From contig CAZOKO010000049.1 in assembly GCA_964580455.1 (NCBI GenBank), forward strand, positions 1 to 19,166: DNA of 19,166 bases. The letters are read 5' to 3'. Source of the stretch: CAZOKO01 sp964580455 (GTDB lineage Bacteria; Desulfobacterota; WTBG01). Under the pieces are notes generated by a model. The model searched no databases, had not been told where the DNA came from, and worked only from the letters and a program-made list of their open reading frames with translations. The position numbers were made by a program, and so were the translations under genes. The first letter of the stretch is position 1; the number at the start of each line of letters is the position of its first letter. This document shows positions 1-7,642 of this stretch, one piece after another.

Positions 1-34
1 TTTCTTTTGGTTGCGGCTTTGCTGCGCTGTGTTC

Positions 35-55
35 TCTGTGGTTTTGTTTTGACAA
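35..55 (+). repeat. Repeat segment upstream of metF paralogue, shared with the metV upstream region
   Basis: The stretch beginning TCTGTGGTTTT and ending TTTTGACAA recurs at 7596-7615 with a single-base length difference. Both copies lie about 27 bases upstream of a start codon of an MTHFR-related gene. It contains a TTGACA (49-54), but no convincing -10 box follows at 16-18 bases, so it may be the end of a dispersed repeat, not a promoter. Confidence 0.6.
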
Positions 56-81
56 AAGCATAGAAAGGAAAGGGAGGGAAT

Positions 82-951
82 ATGTTTTTAAAAGAAAGCT
101 TAGAAAAGAAAAGGTTTGTTGTTACCTCTGAAATACAACCACCTGTAGACACTGACATAAAAGAACTTCTCAAAAACATTGAAAAGATAAGAGGAAGGTT
201 AGACGGGGTAACAGTTCCTGAATTCGAACTTGAAGGGGTAGTCACAGATTCTATAGGAACTTGCAGGCTTTTGAGGGAGAATAAATTTGATCCCGTTCTT
301 CAAACTACCTGCAGGGAAAAGAATAGGTTGGACTTACAGTCATATCTGTTGAAAGCCTCTGAACAGGGGGTAAAAAATATTCTCGCCTTCACTGCAGATT
401 ACCGCATTACGGGTGATAGCCTGCAGGAGATAATGTTCTTCCATGTGGACTCGGGCAAGCTCTTCTCGGTGGTGGATAGCTTGAAAGAAGGGCAAGACGT
501 GGTGGGTAGAGAAGTCGAACAGAGAGATTTTTTTGTAGGTTCAGGTATCGACGCTGGTTGGGGTAAAAATGTACCGGACCTTGAATTGAAAGAGATGGAA
601 GAAATGGTTAAACTGGGTACCGGTTATTTTCTATCTACACCCGTTTTTGATCTGGACGAATTCCAAAAATTCATGAAAAGAGTAGAACCCTTTGGGATAC
701 CTGTAATTGCTGAAGTGATCTTGGTGAGAACAGCAGGAATGGCGCATTTTATTAACAGACATTTAAAGCAGGGACTTGTTCCCCAGGAGATTATTCAGAA
801 GCTAGCCAATGCCCCGCTAAAGGAGAAAGCAAGCATCGAGATTTTCACAGATATTGTAAAAGGCTTAAAAGATATCTGCCAAGGGGTACATCTCATCCCT
901 GTGGGATGGGAGGAAAAGCTGCCAAAGTTCCTGGATGCAGCAAAATTGTAA
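82..951 (+). CDS. Divergent MetF-family protein (methylenetetrahydrofolate reductase paralogue)
   Basis: This 289-residue TIM-barrel protein belongs to the 5,10-methylenetetrahydrofolate reductase (MetF) family; its length fits a bacterial MetF. The start ATG follows a purine-rich ribosome site (AGGGAGGGAA). Visible family marks are the N-terminal SEIQPP with Glu17 (counterpart of catalytic Glu28 in E. coli MetF), the CREKNRLDLQ segment at 77-86, and FTAD with Asp106 (flavin/folate-site Asp120 in E. coli). It departs from the canonical MetF encoded at 8310-9194: LTGD becomes FTAD, and the folate-contacting Gln of TQAIYD (Gln183 in E. coli) is Thr186 in STPVFD. The segment after Asp106 is also unlike the canonical copy. 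It lies upstream of a NuoG/E/F-like gene set, separated by a weak terminator and a foldback repeat. I infer a flavin-containing MetF-like subunit that may have altered substrate use or serve as an electron-transfer or structural partner. Family assignment is firm; function is not. Confidence 0.85.
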   Translation: MFLKESLEKKRFVVTSEIQPPVDTDIKELLKNIEKIRGRLDGVTVPEFELEGVVTDSIGTCRLLRENKFDPVLQTTCREKNRLDLQSYLLKASEQGVKNILAFTADYRITGDSLQEIMFFHVDSGKLFSVVDSLKEGQDVVGREVEQRDFFVGSGIDAGWGKNVPDLELKEMEEMVKLGTGYFLSTPVFDLDEFQKFMKRVEPFGIPVIAEVILVRTAGMAHFINRHLKQGLVPQEIIQKLANAPLKEKASIEIFTDIVKGLKDICQGVHLIPVGWEEKLPKFLDAAKL

Positions 952-997
952 GAGAAGAGCTCCTGTTAGGTTTCAAGAAAAATATCTAAGAAGGATT

Positions 998-1020
998 AGG
1001 GTCAACCCTTTTTCTTTTTA
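998..1020 (+). terminator. Weak intrinsic terminator after the metF paralogue
   Basis: A short hairpin (AGGG-TCAA-CCCT, 998-1009) is followed directly by a T-rich run (TTTTTCTTTTT). The stem is only 4-5 bp, so termination is plausible but may be partial. Confidence 0.45.
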
Positions 1021-1052
1021 TAGTAAATGCAATAATTAATTTGACTCCCTTA

Positions 1053-1183
1053 TGTCATTGCGAACGCAGTGAAGCAATCTCAGAGGATTGTGGAGCCTGT
1101 TCCGAGCGTCTTTAAGGAGATTGTTGAGCTTGTTCCGAACCTTATTAAGAGATTGCTTCTTCACTGCGTTCCTCGCAATGACA
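1053..1183. repeat. Foldback (MITE-like) repeat, TGTCATTGCGA family
   Basis: The left arm TGTCATTGCGAACGCAGTGA... (1053-1081) is answered by its inverted form ending ...CTCGCAATGACA (1149-1183), with small indels. Between the arms are two imperfect copies of a roughly 33-base unit around GATTGTGGAGCCTGTTCCGA (from 1086) and GATTGTTGAGCTTGTTCCGA (from 1119), with a third partial start at 1151. This 'GTCATTGCGAggaacGCAGTGAAGCAATCTC' type of palindromic element is widespread in bacterial genomes. It fills most of the 271-base gap between the metF paralogue and the NuoG-like gene. The region 952-1222 holds no supported gene. Confidence 0.85.
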
Positions 1184-1222
1184 ATTTTCTTATGTCGTTT
1201 ACTATCGATTTGAGGAAATGTA

Positions 1223-3769
1223 ATGCCTGAATCAATTGCCATCACCTTGGATGGAATAGAAGTCAGGGGTCTAAGCGGCATGACCATCCTTGAGTTAGCC
1301 CAAGAAATTGGCATTGAGATCCCCACCCTCTGTCACGATCCCCACCTTCAGTCTATAGGTGCCTGCCGTGTTTGCTTAGTGGAAGATGAGAAGAGGGGAA
1401 AGTTTCATGCAGCGTGCGTTACCCCCATTGCTCCAGGAATGGTAATCAATACCTGTTCTCCGCGGGTAATCGAATATAGAAAGACTGTCGTTAAGCTGAT
1501 GCTGGCAAGCCACCCGGACTCCTGCCTGGTTTGTGAAAAGGGGAATCGATGTAAATTAAGACAGATTGCTGCAGACCTTGGAATAGGCCTGGTTGAGTAC
1601 TATCCTATGCCGAATTTCACCGGCACACAAGAGGTAAATCCATTTATTCTCAGGGACCTGAGCAAGTGCATCCTCTGTGCAAAATGCATCAGGGCAGACC
1701 ACGACCTGGTGGTTGAAGGTGCTATTGATTATATAGACAGGGGATTCGAGGCAAGGCCTGCCACTATTACAGATGGCCCTCTTGAGATTTCGGAATGCAC
1801 TTTTTGTGGTACATGTGTGGAGCTGTGCCCCACGGGAGCCCTTTTCGAAAGGGACAAACGATATCGTGGTACGACCACTCATCGTGTAGCCACAACCTGC
1901 TCTTTCTGCGGATGCGGATGTTCTTTCTGGCTTGAGATTTCAAATAATCAAGTAGTAGGGGTGCGACCGGGAATCCCAGGTTCTGTAAACGGGATGACCC
2001 TCTGTGTGAAAGGACACTACGGCTATGAATTTGTCAATCACCCCAATCGTTTAAAGAAACCCCTTGTCAGAAAAGATGATGTGTTGGTAGAAACATCCTG
2101 GGATGAAGCACTTCAGGCTGCAGTGCAGGGACTGAAGAGCATTAAGAAGAAAAATGGGGGGGAAAGCATAGCGTTTCTCGCAGGGGCACATGGTACCAAT
2201 GAAGAAGCCTTTTTATTAAAGAAATTTGCTTCTGATGTTTTGGGTACAGATCATGTACTATGCGGGAGCGGAATTTATATGTCCAATCTCATAAAGGGAA
2301 TGGAAAAGACACTGGGTTTCGCAGGCACGGAGAGTTCGATAAAAGAACTTGAAGAATCAGAAGCAATTCTCCTTATTGGAGCAAACCCTACGGAGACAGC
2401 ACCCATAGTGGGATATAGCATAAAAAGGGGGGTTCGACAAAGAAAAACAACCCTCATCGTAATAGACCCTATTAAAATTAAGCTTTCTAAATATGCCAGG
2501 CTGTGGCTTCGGCCTTTCATTGGCAGTGATGAGATTTTACTTTTAGGCCTCATCAACCTTCTATTGGAAAATAAAGATTTTAAAGAAGGCCTATCTGATG
2601 AAGAAGCTAAAAATTTAGAAGAAATTAAAAAAGGTATTAAACATTTTCCATTAGAGGATGTGGAGTACAAAACTGGGGTTCCTTTAGACAGTTTGAAAGA
2701 AGTGGTACATCTGTTTTGCTCTGCTGAAAAAAGAGCTATTGTCTTTGGGAGCGGAGTACTGCAACAGCCCAGGGGTGAAAACCTGGTCAAAATCCTTTGC
2801 ACTGTCGGCTCCATTTTGAGGATTCTTACAAAAAAGGAAACAGTAATTTTTCCCTTAATCAAGCAAAGTAATGCCATGGGGTGCTTTCATATGGGTTTGA
2901 TAAATGGGGAGTCTCCAGAAACGATATTCAGGGAGATCTTAAATGGTCACATTAAAGGGTTGTGGATTGTAGGAGAAGACCCCATGGTTAGCATCCCCGG
3001 GGTTAAAGAAATCGAAAAGGCCCTTAAGAAACTGGAGTTTCTTATTGTTTCTGATGTCTTTCTCACCAGTACAGGCAAAAATGGACACGTAATTTTCCCT
3101 TCGGCTACTTTTGCTGAAAAGTCGGGAACTGTTACCAACATGGAGAGACGGGTACAAAATATTCGTCCGGCAATCGATTGTGTGGGAGAAAGCCGCCCAG
3201 ATTGGCGAATCATCAGCCAGGTTTTCGAACATCTTGGTGCCCCTTTCCATTTTAAATCTGAAAAAGATATCACAGAGGAGATAATTAAAAGTGTTCCCTT
3301 ATATTCAAAGGTAAGCCTTTCTGAAATAGATAAAGGCCATTTCTCTTACACACTTCCCGTATCCCTCTCAAAAGAGGGTAAGTCCTTTTTTGTGCCAGAG
3401 AATGTTTCTGAGATGTCTGGAACAAACAAAAAGTATCCTTACACGCTTATGTTGGGTAGCATTCTTTTCCAACTTGGATGCGGTTACCAGACAAAACACT
3501 CCCCAAGGCTTAAGAGAATTATAAAAGATGAATATGTAGAGATAAATCCGGAGGATGCATCAAAAGAGGGCATTCAAGATAGTGACGTTATCAAGCTGAT
3601 TTCCTCTGCAGGAGAAAAAAGAATCAAAGCCCATTTGGCAAATAAAGTTCCAAAGGGTGTGCTCTTTATGCCTCTACCCTTTACTCAAGGTTCAACCCTT
3701 GTGCCTTTTAGTAAAGAAGGCAGTGGACTTAAAACCTGCCAGGTTAAGATTGAAAGGACTGCAACATGA
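1223..3769 (+). CDS. NuoG/formate dehydrogenase alpha-like iron-sulfur molybdopterin-fold protein
   Basis: The 848-residue protein begins with a [2Fe-2S] ferredoxin domain (Cys37, 48, 51, 65). A NuoG-type His-Cys cluster motif follows (His97, Cys101, 104, 110). Next is a two-cluster ferredoxin domain: CILCAKC at 149-155 lacks its fourth Cys (Asp159 instead), while CTFCGTCVELCP at 192-203 is complete. Then comes a molybdopterin-oxidoreductase fold opened by a [4Fe-4S] motif (Cys226, 229, 233, 261). Architecture and order match NAD-linked FdhA/NuoG. However, the formate dehydrogenase active site is gone: by alignment to E. coli FdhF, the Sec140-His141 position reads Tyr352-Met353, and the Arg333 position is Ile in PLIKQSN. 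I infer an electron-relay subunit like NuoG, not a formate dehydrogenase; a different substrate cannot be excluded. A GAGGA ribosome site precedes the ATG by 6 bases. The stop overlaps the NuoE-like start by 4 bases, so the two are translationally coupled. Confidence 0.88.
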   Translation: MPESIAITLDGIEVRGLSGMTILELAQEIGIEIPTLCHDPHLQSIGACRVCLVEDEKRGKFHAACVTPIAPGMVINTCSPRVIEYRKTVVKLMLASHPDSCLVCEKGNRCKLRQIAADLGIGLVEYYPMPNFTGTQEVNPFILRDLSKCILCAKCIRADHDLVVEGAIDYIDRGFEARPATITDGPLEISECTFCGTCVELCPTGALFERDKRYRGTTTHRVATTCSFCGCGCSFWLEISNNQVVGVRPGIPGSVNGMTLCVKGHYGYEFVNHPNRLKKPLVRKDDVLVETSWDEALQAAVQGLKSIKKKNGGESIAFLAGAHGTNEEAFLLKKFASDVLGTDHVLCGSGIYMSNLIKGMEKTLGFAGTESSIKELEESEAILLIGANPTETAPIVGYSIKRGVRQRKTTLIVIDPIKIKLSKYARLWLRPFIGSDEILLLGLINLLLENKDFKEGLSDEEAKNLEEIKKGIKHFPLEDVEYKTGVPLDSLKEVVHLFCSAEKRAIVFGSGVLQQPRGENLVKILCTVGSILRILTKKETVIFPLIKQSNAMGCFHMGLINGESPETIFREILNGHIKGLWIVGEDPMVSIPGVKEIEKALKKLEFLIVSDVFLTSTGKNGHVIFPSATFAEKSGTVTNMERRVQNIRPAIDCVGESRPDWRIISQVFEHLGAPFHFKSEKDITEEIIKSVPLYSKVSLSEIDKGHFSYTLPVSLSKEGKSFFVPENVSEMSGTNKKYPYTLMLGSILFQLGCGYQTKHSPRLKRIIKDEYVEINPEDASKEGIQDSDVIKLISSAGEKRIKAHLANKVPKGVLFMPLPFTQGSTLVPFSKEGSGLKTCQVKIERTAT

Positions 3770-4236
3770 AACCTGAAAAGATAGATTTAAAAAAATTCGC
3801 TTCCACCTTAGAGGAATATAAAGAACAGAAATGGTCCCTTATTCCTCTTTTACAAAAGGTTCAGGAAGAATTTGGCTACATTCCACCTGAAGCGATCGAG
3901 CCTATTGCAAAGGCACTTCATCTCTTCCCCAGCGAAGTGCAGGGGGTAATAACCTTTTACTCTCAATTTTCTCTTAAACCCAGAGGCAAATATGTCATCA
4001 GGGTCTGCAAAGGAACGGCCTGCCATGTTCGGGGCGGACGAAGTATTCTTAAAATCGCAAAAAGAGAGCTGGGAGTGGAGGAAGGAGAAACAACAGATGA
4101 CTATCAATATACTCTGGAAACGGTGGCCTGTCTTGGGGCGTGTTTTCTGGCTCCAACCATGATGGTCAATAAGAATTATTTTGGAAAACTGACTCCTCCA
4201 AAGATCAACTCAATTTTAAAACAATACGAGAAATAG
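3766..4236 (+). CDS. NuoE/HymA-like [2Fe-2S] subunit
   Basis: At 156 residues this has the usual length of NADH-dehydrogenase 24 kDa-type (NuoE, HymA/HydC) subunits. An N-terminal helical region leads into a thioredoxin-like [2Fe-2S] domain with Cys81, Cys86 (CKGTACH) and Cys122, Cys126 (CLGAC), the standard Cx4C...Cx3C ligand set. The preceding VQGVITFYSQFSLKPRGKY stretch is typical of the family. NuoE passes electrons between the FMN site of its NuoF partner and the [2Fe-2S] cluster (N1a). It starts within the stop codon of the NuoG-like gene (ATGA overlap) and is followed 14 bases later by the NuoF-like fusion, as expected for one soluble cytoplasmic complex. No membrane segment is visible, and no membrane-bound complex I subunits are nearby. 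Confidence 0.92.
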   Translation: MKPEKIDLKKFASTLEEYKEQKWSLIPLLQKVQEEFGYIPPEAIEPIAKALHLFPSEVQGVITFYSQFSLKPRGKYVIRVCKGTACHVRGGRSILKIAKRELGVEEGETTDDYQYTLETVACLGACFLAPTMMVNKNYFGKLTPPKINSILKQYEK

Positions 4237-4250
4237 GGGAAACTCAGCTT

Positions 4251-7200
4251 ATGGCAAAACTTCTCTCCTATAATGCCCTGAAAAATTTTAAAGAAGCGTG
4301 TGCCAAGGAAATTTCTGCCCGGAAATATTGTATCCGCATCTGCATGACAGGGTGCAAGGCCTATGGTGGAGAAGAAGTAAAAGAAGCACTGGAAAGAGAG
4401 ATTAAGGCACGAGGGCTCACAAAACAGGTCGAGGTTCGTGAAACAGGATGTCAGGGTTTCTGCGCCAAGGCACCCGTTTTAACTATCGACCCCTTAGGCA
4501 TATTCTATCAGGAGATAACTCCTGCAGACGCAGCAGATATCGTTATCAGGACCATCCAAAAAGGTGACGTCCTGGGACATCTTCTCTATGAAGATTTAAA
4601 AACCGGCATAAAGATGCCCACCGTAAATCAAATCCCATTCTTCAGTCTGCAGAATCGAAGAGTACTGAAAAATTGTGGAATAATAGATCCCAAGAAGATC
4701 AATCACTATATTGGAATGGGTGGCTACGACGCACTTGCAAAGGCACTCAACGGTATAACCCCTGAACTATTAATAAAGGAAGTTAAGAAGTCAGGACTTC
4801 GCGGAAGAGGTGGTGCAGGGTTTCCCACAGGAACTAAATGGAAATTTGCCCGATCTTCACCTGCAGGACCAAAGTATATCATCTGTAATGCAGACGAAGG
4901 AGACCCCGGTGCCTTCATGGACAGGGCGGTACTGGAAGGGGATCCTCATAGAGTAATTGAGGGTATGATTATTGGGGCCTATGCGATTGGAGCACGTTTT
5001 GGATACATTTATGTAAGAGAAGAATACCCCATAGCTGTGGAACACCTTGGAATTGCCATTGATCAGGCAATGGAAATGGGAATCTTAGGTGAAAACATCT
5101 TTGGATCGTCATTCAGCTTTACACTCGAACTGAAGAAAGGTGCAGGTGCCTTTGTATGCGGGGAAGAAACGGCCTTGATGGCCTCCATTGAAGGGAAACG
5201 TGGGATGCCCCATACCCGCCCTCCATTTCCAGCCCAGGCAGGCCTGGATGGAAAGCCAACTAACATCAACAATGTAGAAACCCTTGCCAATATACCCATG
5301 ATTATCCGAGAGGGTGCCAAATGGTACTCAAGTGTGGGAACAGATAAAAGTAAAGGAACAAAGGTCTTTTCACTGGCCGGCAAGGTGAACAATACAGGTC
5401 TGGTGGAAGTCCCCATCGGCATTTCTATTCGGGAAGTTATATTCGATATCGGGGGCGGAATTCCCAAGGGCAGAAAGTTTAAAGCCGTACAGATGGGAGG
5501 ACCCTCCGGAGGGTGTGTGACGGAAAAACACCTGAATCTTCCTATCGATTATGAATCCCTCCAAACCATTGGATCTATTATGGGCTCTGGAGGGATGGTA
5601 GTTATGGATGAAAATAACTGTATGGTAGAGATTGCCCGCTTTTTTCTCGATTTTACCTGCTCTGAATCATGTGGGAAGTGTGTTCCCTGTCGGCTTGGGA
5701 CAAAACAGATGCTTGAAATACTTGCCAGGATCACGGAGGGTCATGGTCGCGAAGGTGACATCGATATGTTATTAAAGATTGGAGAAGCAGTAATGCAAAG
5801 TGCACTTTGTGGACTCGGACAGACATGTCCAAAGCCGGTTCTCTCCACCATTAAATATTTCAGGGATGAGTACGAGGCACATATAAAAGAGAGGAGATGC
5901 CCAGGTGCTGTGTGTGAATCTCTGGTAATATCAGCCTGTCAACACACCTGTCCCGTGGGCACCAGCGTTCCCAAATATGTTGCAGCTATTGCAAAGGAGG
6001 ATTATATAGAGGCGGCTGAAATTGTCAGGGAGAGGAATCCTTTCCCTGCAATTTGTGGCCGTATCTGCCATCATCCATGTGAAATCAAATGCCGCAGGGG
6101 GGAACTTGATGAGCCTGTGGCAATACGTTCTTTGAAGAGGTTTGCCGCAGATAAATATTTTGAAACAGCACAAAGACCTCCCCCACCTTTCCCCAAGACA
6201 AAAAGTCGGAAGGTTGCCATCGTAGGTGCTGGCCCAACTGGACTCACCTGTGCCTTTTACTTGGCCAGAATGGGTTATCCGGTAACTGTTTTTGAAGCGC
6301 TTCCTGTAGGTGGAGGTATGTTGATGGTAGGAGTGCCTGAGTTCCGCCTGCCAAAGGCCATAGTCCAAAAGGAGATCGAATATATTGAGCAACGGGGTGT
6401 AGAAATAAAATATAATACGCCTGTAAATATTAACTTTACTTTGGAAGACATTAAAAAACAGGGATATGATGCGATATTCGTTGCTGGTGGAGCACAAAAA
6501 AGTCAGAAGATTGGGATCCCGGGAGAAGATGAGAGCCTTGAAGGTCTTTATTATGGCCTTTCTTTCTTGAGAGATGCAAAACTTGAGAAGGAGATTTATG
6601 TTGGAAGGGTGGTAGTGGTTGTTGGTGGGGGTAATGTTGCATTTGATGTTGCACGATCTGCATTGAGGCTTCCATGGAATGGTGATGGGCAGCGGGAGGT
6701 GCACATAGTATGTCTGGAATCAAGAGAAGAGATACCGGCCTTTGAAGAAGAGGTTGAGGAGGCAATTGATGAAGGCATTTTTATACATCACTCCCTTGGG
6801 ATTAAAAAGGTTTTATCAGAAGAGGAAAAAGTAACAGGGATTGAGACCTTAGCGGTTGCTTCTGTTTTTGATGAAGAAGGACGATTTCATCCTACCTACA
6901 TTCCGGATAGCGAAGGGTTTTTCCCTGCAGACACCCTCATTATGTCAGTAGGCCAGGCCCCGGATCTGTCCTTTCTTCCCCCGGATAGCGACCTGGAGAG
7001 AACAAAGTGGGAGACACTTGAGGTGAATCCCAATAACCTGGCAACTAACATCCCCGGCATTTTTGCGGGTGGAGATTTTGTGACGGGCCCCACTTTTATT
7101 ATTGAATCCATTGCAGCAGGTAGAAGAGGGGCAGTTGCAATTGATAAGTACTTGCAGGGAGATGAAACACCTGTTTTGTTTGTCGATGAAAAAGAAGAAA

Positions 7201-7382
7201 CTCCTTCTGAGACAGTGGAAGAGGAACTTAAGGATGTAGAGGAAGAAAAGCTCAGAGTGAAAATGCCTACAGCACCTCCTGAAGACCGCATCCATGATTT
7301 CCGCGAGATCGAACTGGGCTTCACTGAAGAAAAGGCCTGCGAGGAGGCCAAACGCTGTTTGCGATGTGATCTGGAAAAATGA
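4251..7382 (+). CDS. NuoF/HymB-like NADH-binding flavoprotein fused to GltD/NfnB-type FAD oxidoreductase
   Basis: This 1043-residue protein fuses several redox modules. Residues ~25-80 form a thioredoxin-like [2Fe-2S] domain (Cys31, Cys35, Cys67, Cys71). Residues ~130-540 are NuoF/HymB: GRGGAGFPTGTKW near 185 and NADEGDPGAFMDR (NADH and FMN binding), GAGAFVCGEETAL, and the [4Fe-4S] motif SCGKCVPC near 473 with a distal Cys in GQTCP. Residues ~560-1000 are GltD-like: an N-terminal two-[4Fe-4S] domain (CQHTCPVG, CGRICHHPCEIKC), a FAD site (VAIVGAGPTG) and a second dinucleotide fold (VVVVGGGNVAFDVA). After that fold the sequence reads CLESREEIPA where NADPH-using GltD/NfnB proteins have YRR..; the Arg pair that holds the 2'-phosphate is missing. 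An acidic linker leads to a C-terminal RCLRCD tail. NuoF should exchange electrons with NADH through FMN; the GltD half adds a FAD. I infer the flavoprotein hub of a cytoplasmic electron-transfer complex with the two preceding genes. The start lies 14 bases after the nuoE-like stop. Confidence 0.9.
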   Translation: MAKLLSYNALKNFKEACAKEISARKYCIRICMTGCKAYGGEEVKEALEREIKARGLTKQVEVRETGCQGFCAKAPVLTIDPLGIFYQEITPADAADIVIRTIQKGDVLGHLLYEDLKTGIKMPTVNQIPFFSLQNRRVLKNCGIIDPKKINHYIGMGGYDALAKALNGITPELLIKEVKKSGLRGRGGAGFPTGTKWKFARSSPAGPKYIICNADEGDPGAFMDRAVLEGDPHRVIEGMIIGAYAIGARFGYIYVREEYPIAVEHLGIAIDQAMEMGILGENIFGSSFSFTLELKKGAGAFVCGEETALMASIEGKRGMPHTRPPFPAQAGLDGKPTNINNVETLANIPMIIREGAKWYSSVGTDKSKGTKVFSLAGKVNNTGLVEVPIGISIREVIFDIGGGIPKGRKFKAVQMGGPSGGCVTEKHLNLPIDYESLQTIGSIMGSGGMVVMDENNCMVEIARFFLDFTCSESCGKCVPCRLGTKQMLEILARITEGHGREGDIDMLLKIGEAVMQSALCGLGQTCPKPVLSTIKYFRDEYEAHIKERRCPGAVCESLVISACQHTCPVGTSVPKYVAAIAKEDYIEAAEIVRERNPFPAICGRICHHPCEIKCRRGELDEPVAIRSLKRFAADKYFETAQRPPPPFPKTKSRKVAIVGAGPTGLTCAFYLARMGYPVTVFEALPVGGGMLMVGVPEFRLPKAIVQKEIEYIEQRGVEIKYNTPVNINFTLEDIKKQGYDAIFVAGGAQKSQKIGIPGEDESLEGLYYGLSFLRDAKLEKEIYVGRVVVVVGGGNVAFDVARSALRLPWNGDGQREVHIVCLESREEIPAFEEEVEEAIDEGIFIHHSLGIKKVLSEEEKVTGIETLAVASVFDEEGRFHPTYIPDSEGFFPADTLIMSVGQAPDLSFLPPDSDLERTKWETLEVNPNNLATNIPGIFAGGDFVTGPTFIIESIAAGRRGAVAIDKYLQGDETPVLFVDEKEETPSETVEEELKDVEEEKLRVKMPTAPPEDRIHDFREIELGFTEEKACEEAKRCLRCDLEK

Positions 7383-7392
7383 AAAATTCTTT

Positions 7393-7604
7393 AACCACAG
7401 AGGACACAGAGAGAAAAATTAATTTTTAAGAATTGTGTGAACTCCGTATTTTCTAAAACTCAATGGGAATTCTATTTTGAAATTCTCCGTGGCTCCCCCG
7501 TTAGATAGTAAACCTTGTGGAATAGATAATTTATCCAATAGGATGAGCATCTAAAAAAGTTCACCTGCTATATAGTAAATATCTAACGGGGTGAATCTGT
7601 GGTT
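7393..7604. repeat. Nested inverted-repeat element between the NuoF-GltD fusion and metV
   Basis: The 260-base gap 7383-7642 holds no supported gene. It is bounded by AACCACAGA (7393-7401) and its inverse TCTGTGGTT (7596-7604). Nested inside is a perfect 12-bp inverted pair: CCCCGTTAGATA (7496-7507) and TATCTAACGGGG (7580-7591). The word ATAGTAAA also occurs twice in direct orientation (7505-7512, 7572-7579). This looks like a non-coding mobile or foldback element, or remnants of two. It separates metV-metF from the upstream redox genes and may split the transcription unit. Confidence 0.65.
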
Positions 7605-7615
7605 TGTTTTGACAA
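7596..7615 (+). repeat. Second copy of the upstream repeat segment, before metV
   Basis: TCTGTGGTTTGTTTTGACAA matches 35-55 except for one missing T. Here it is followed by TATGATAAT (7620-7628), too close to the TTGACA (7609-7614) for a normal sigma-70 promoter, and then the strong GAGGAGG ribosome site of metV. It overlaps the right boundary of the nested inverted-repeat element, which favours a repeat origin. Confidence 0.6.
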
Positions 7616-7642
7616 TACGTATGATAATCAGAGGAGGAAATA

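Noticed and set aside
1086..1155. Tandem ~33-base units as a CRISPR array
   Set aside because: Units are contiguous and imperfect without spacers; they are internal parts of a foldback repeat.
1036..1326. 96-codon open frame on the - strand
   Set aside because: Its middle is a translation of the foldback repeat and its 5' part overlaps the start of the NuoG-like gene antisense; no ribosome site or family features.
1223..3769. Reading the NuoG-like gene as an active selenocysteine or cysteine formate dehydrogenase
   Set aside because: There is no in-frame TGA and no Cys-His at the catalytic position; Tyr352-Met353 occupies it.
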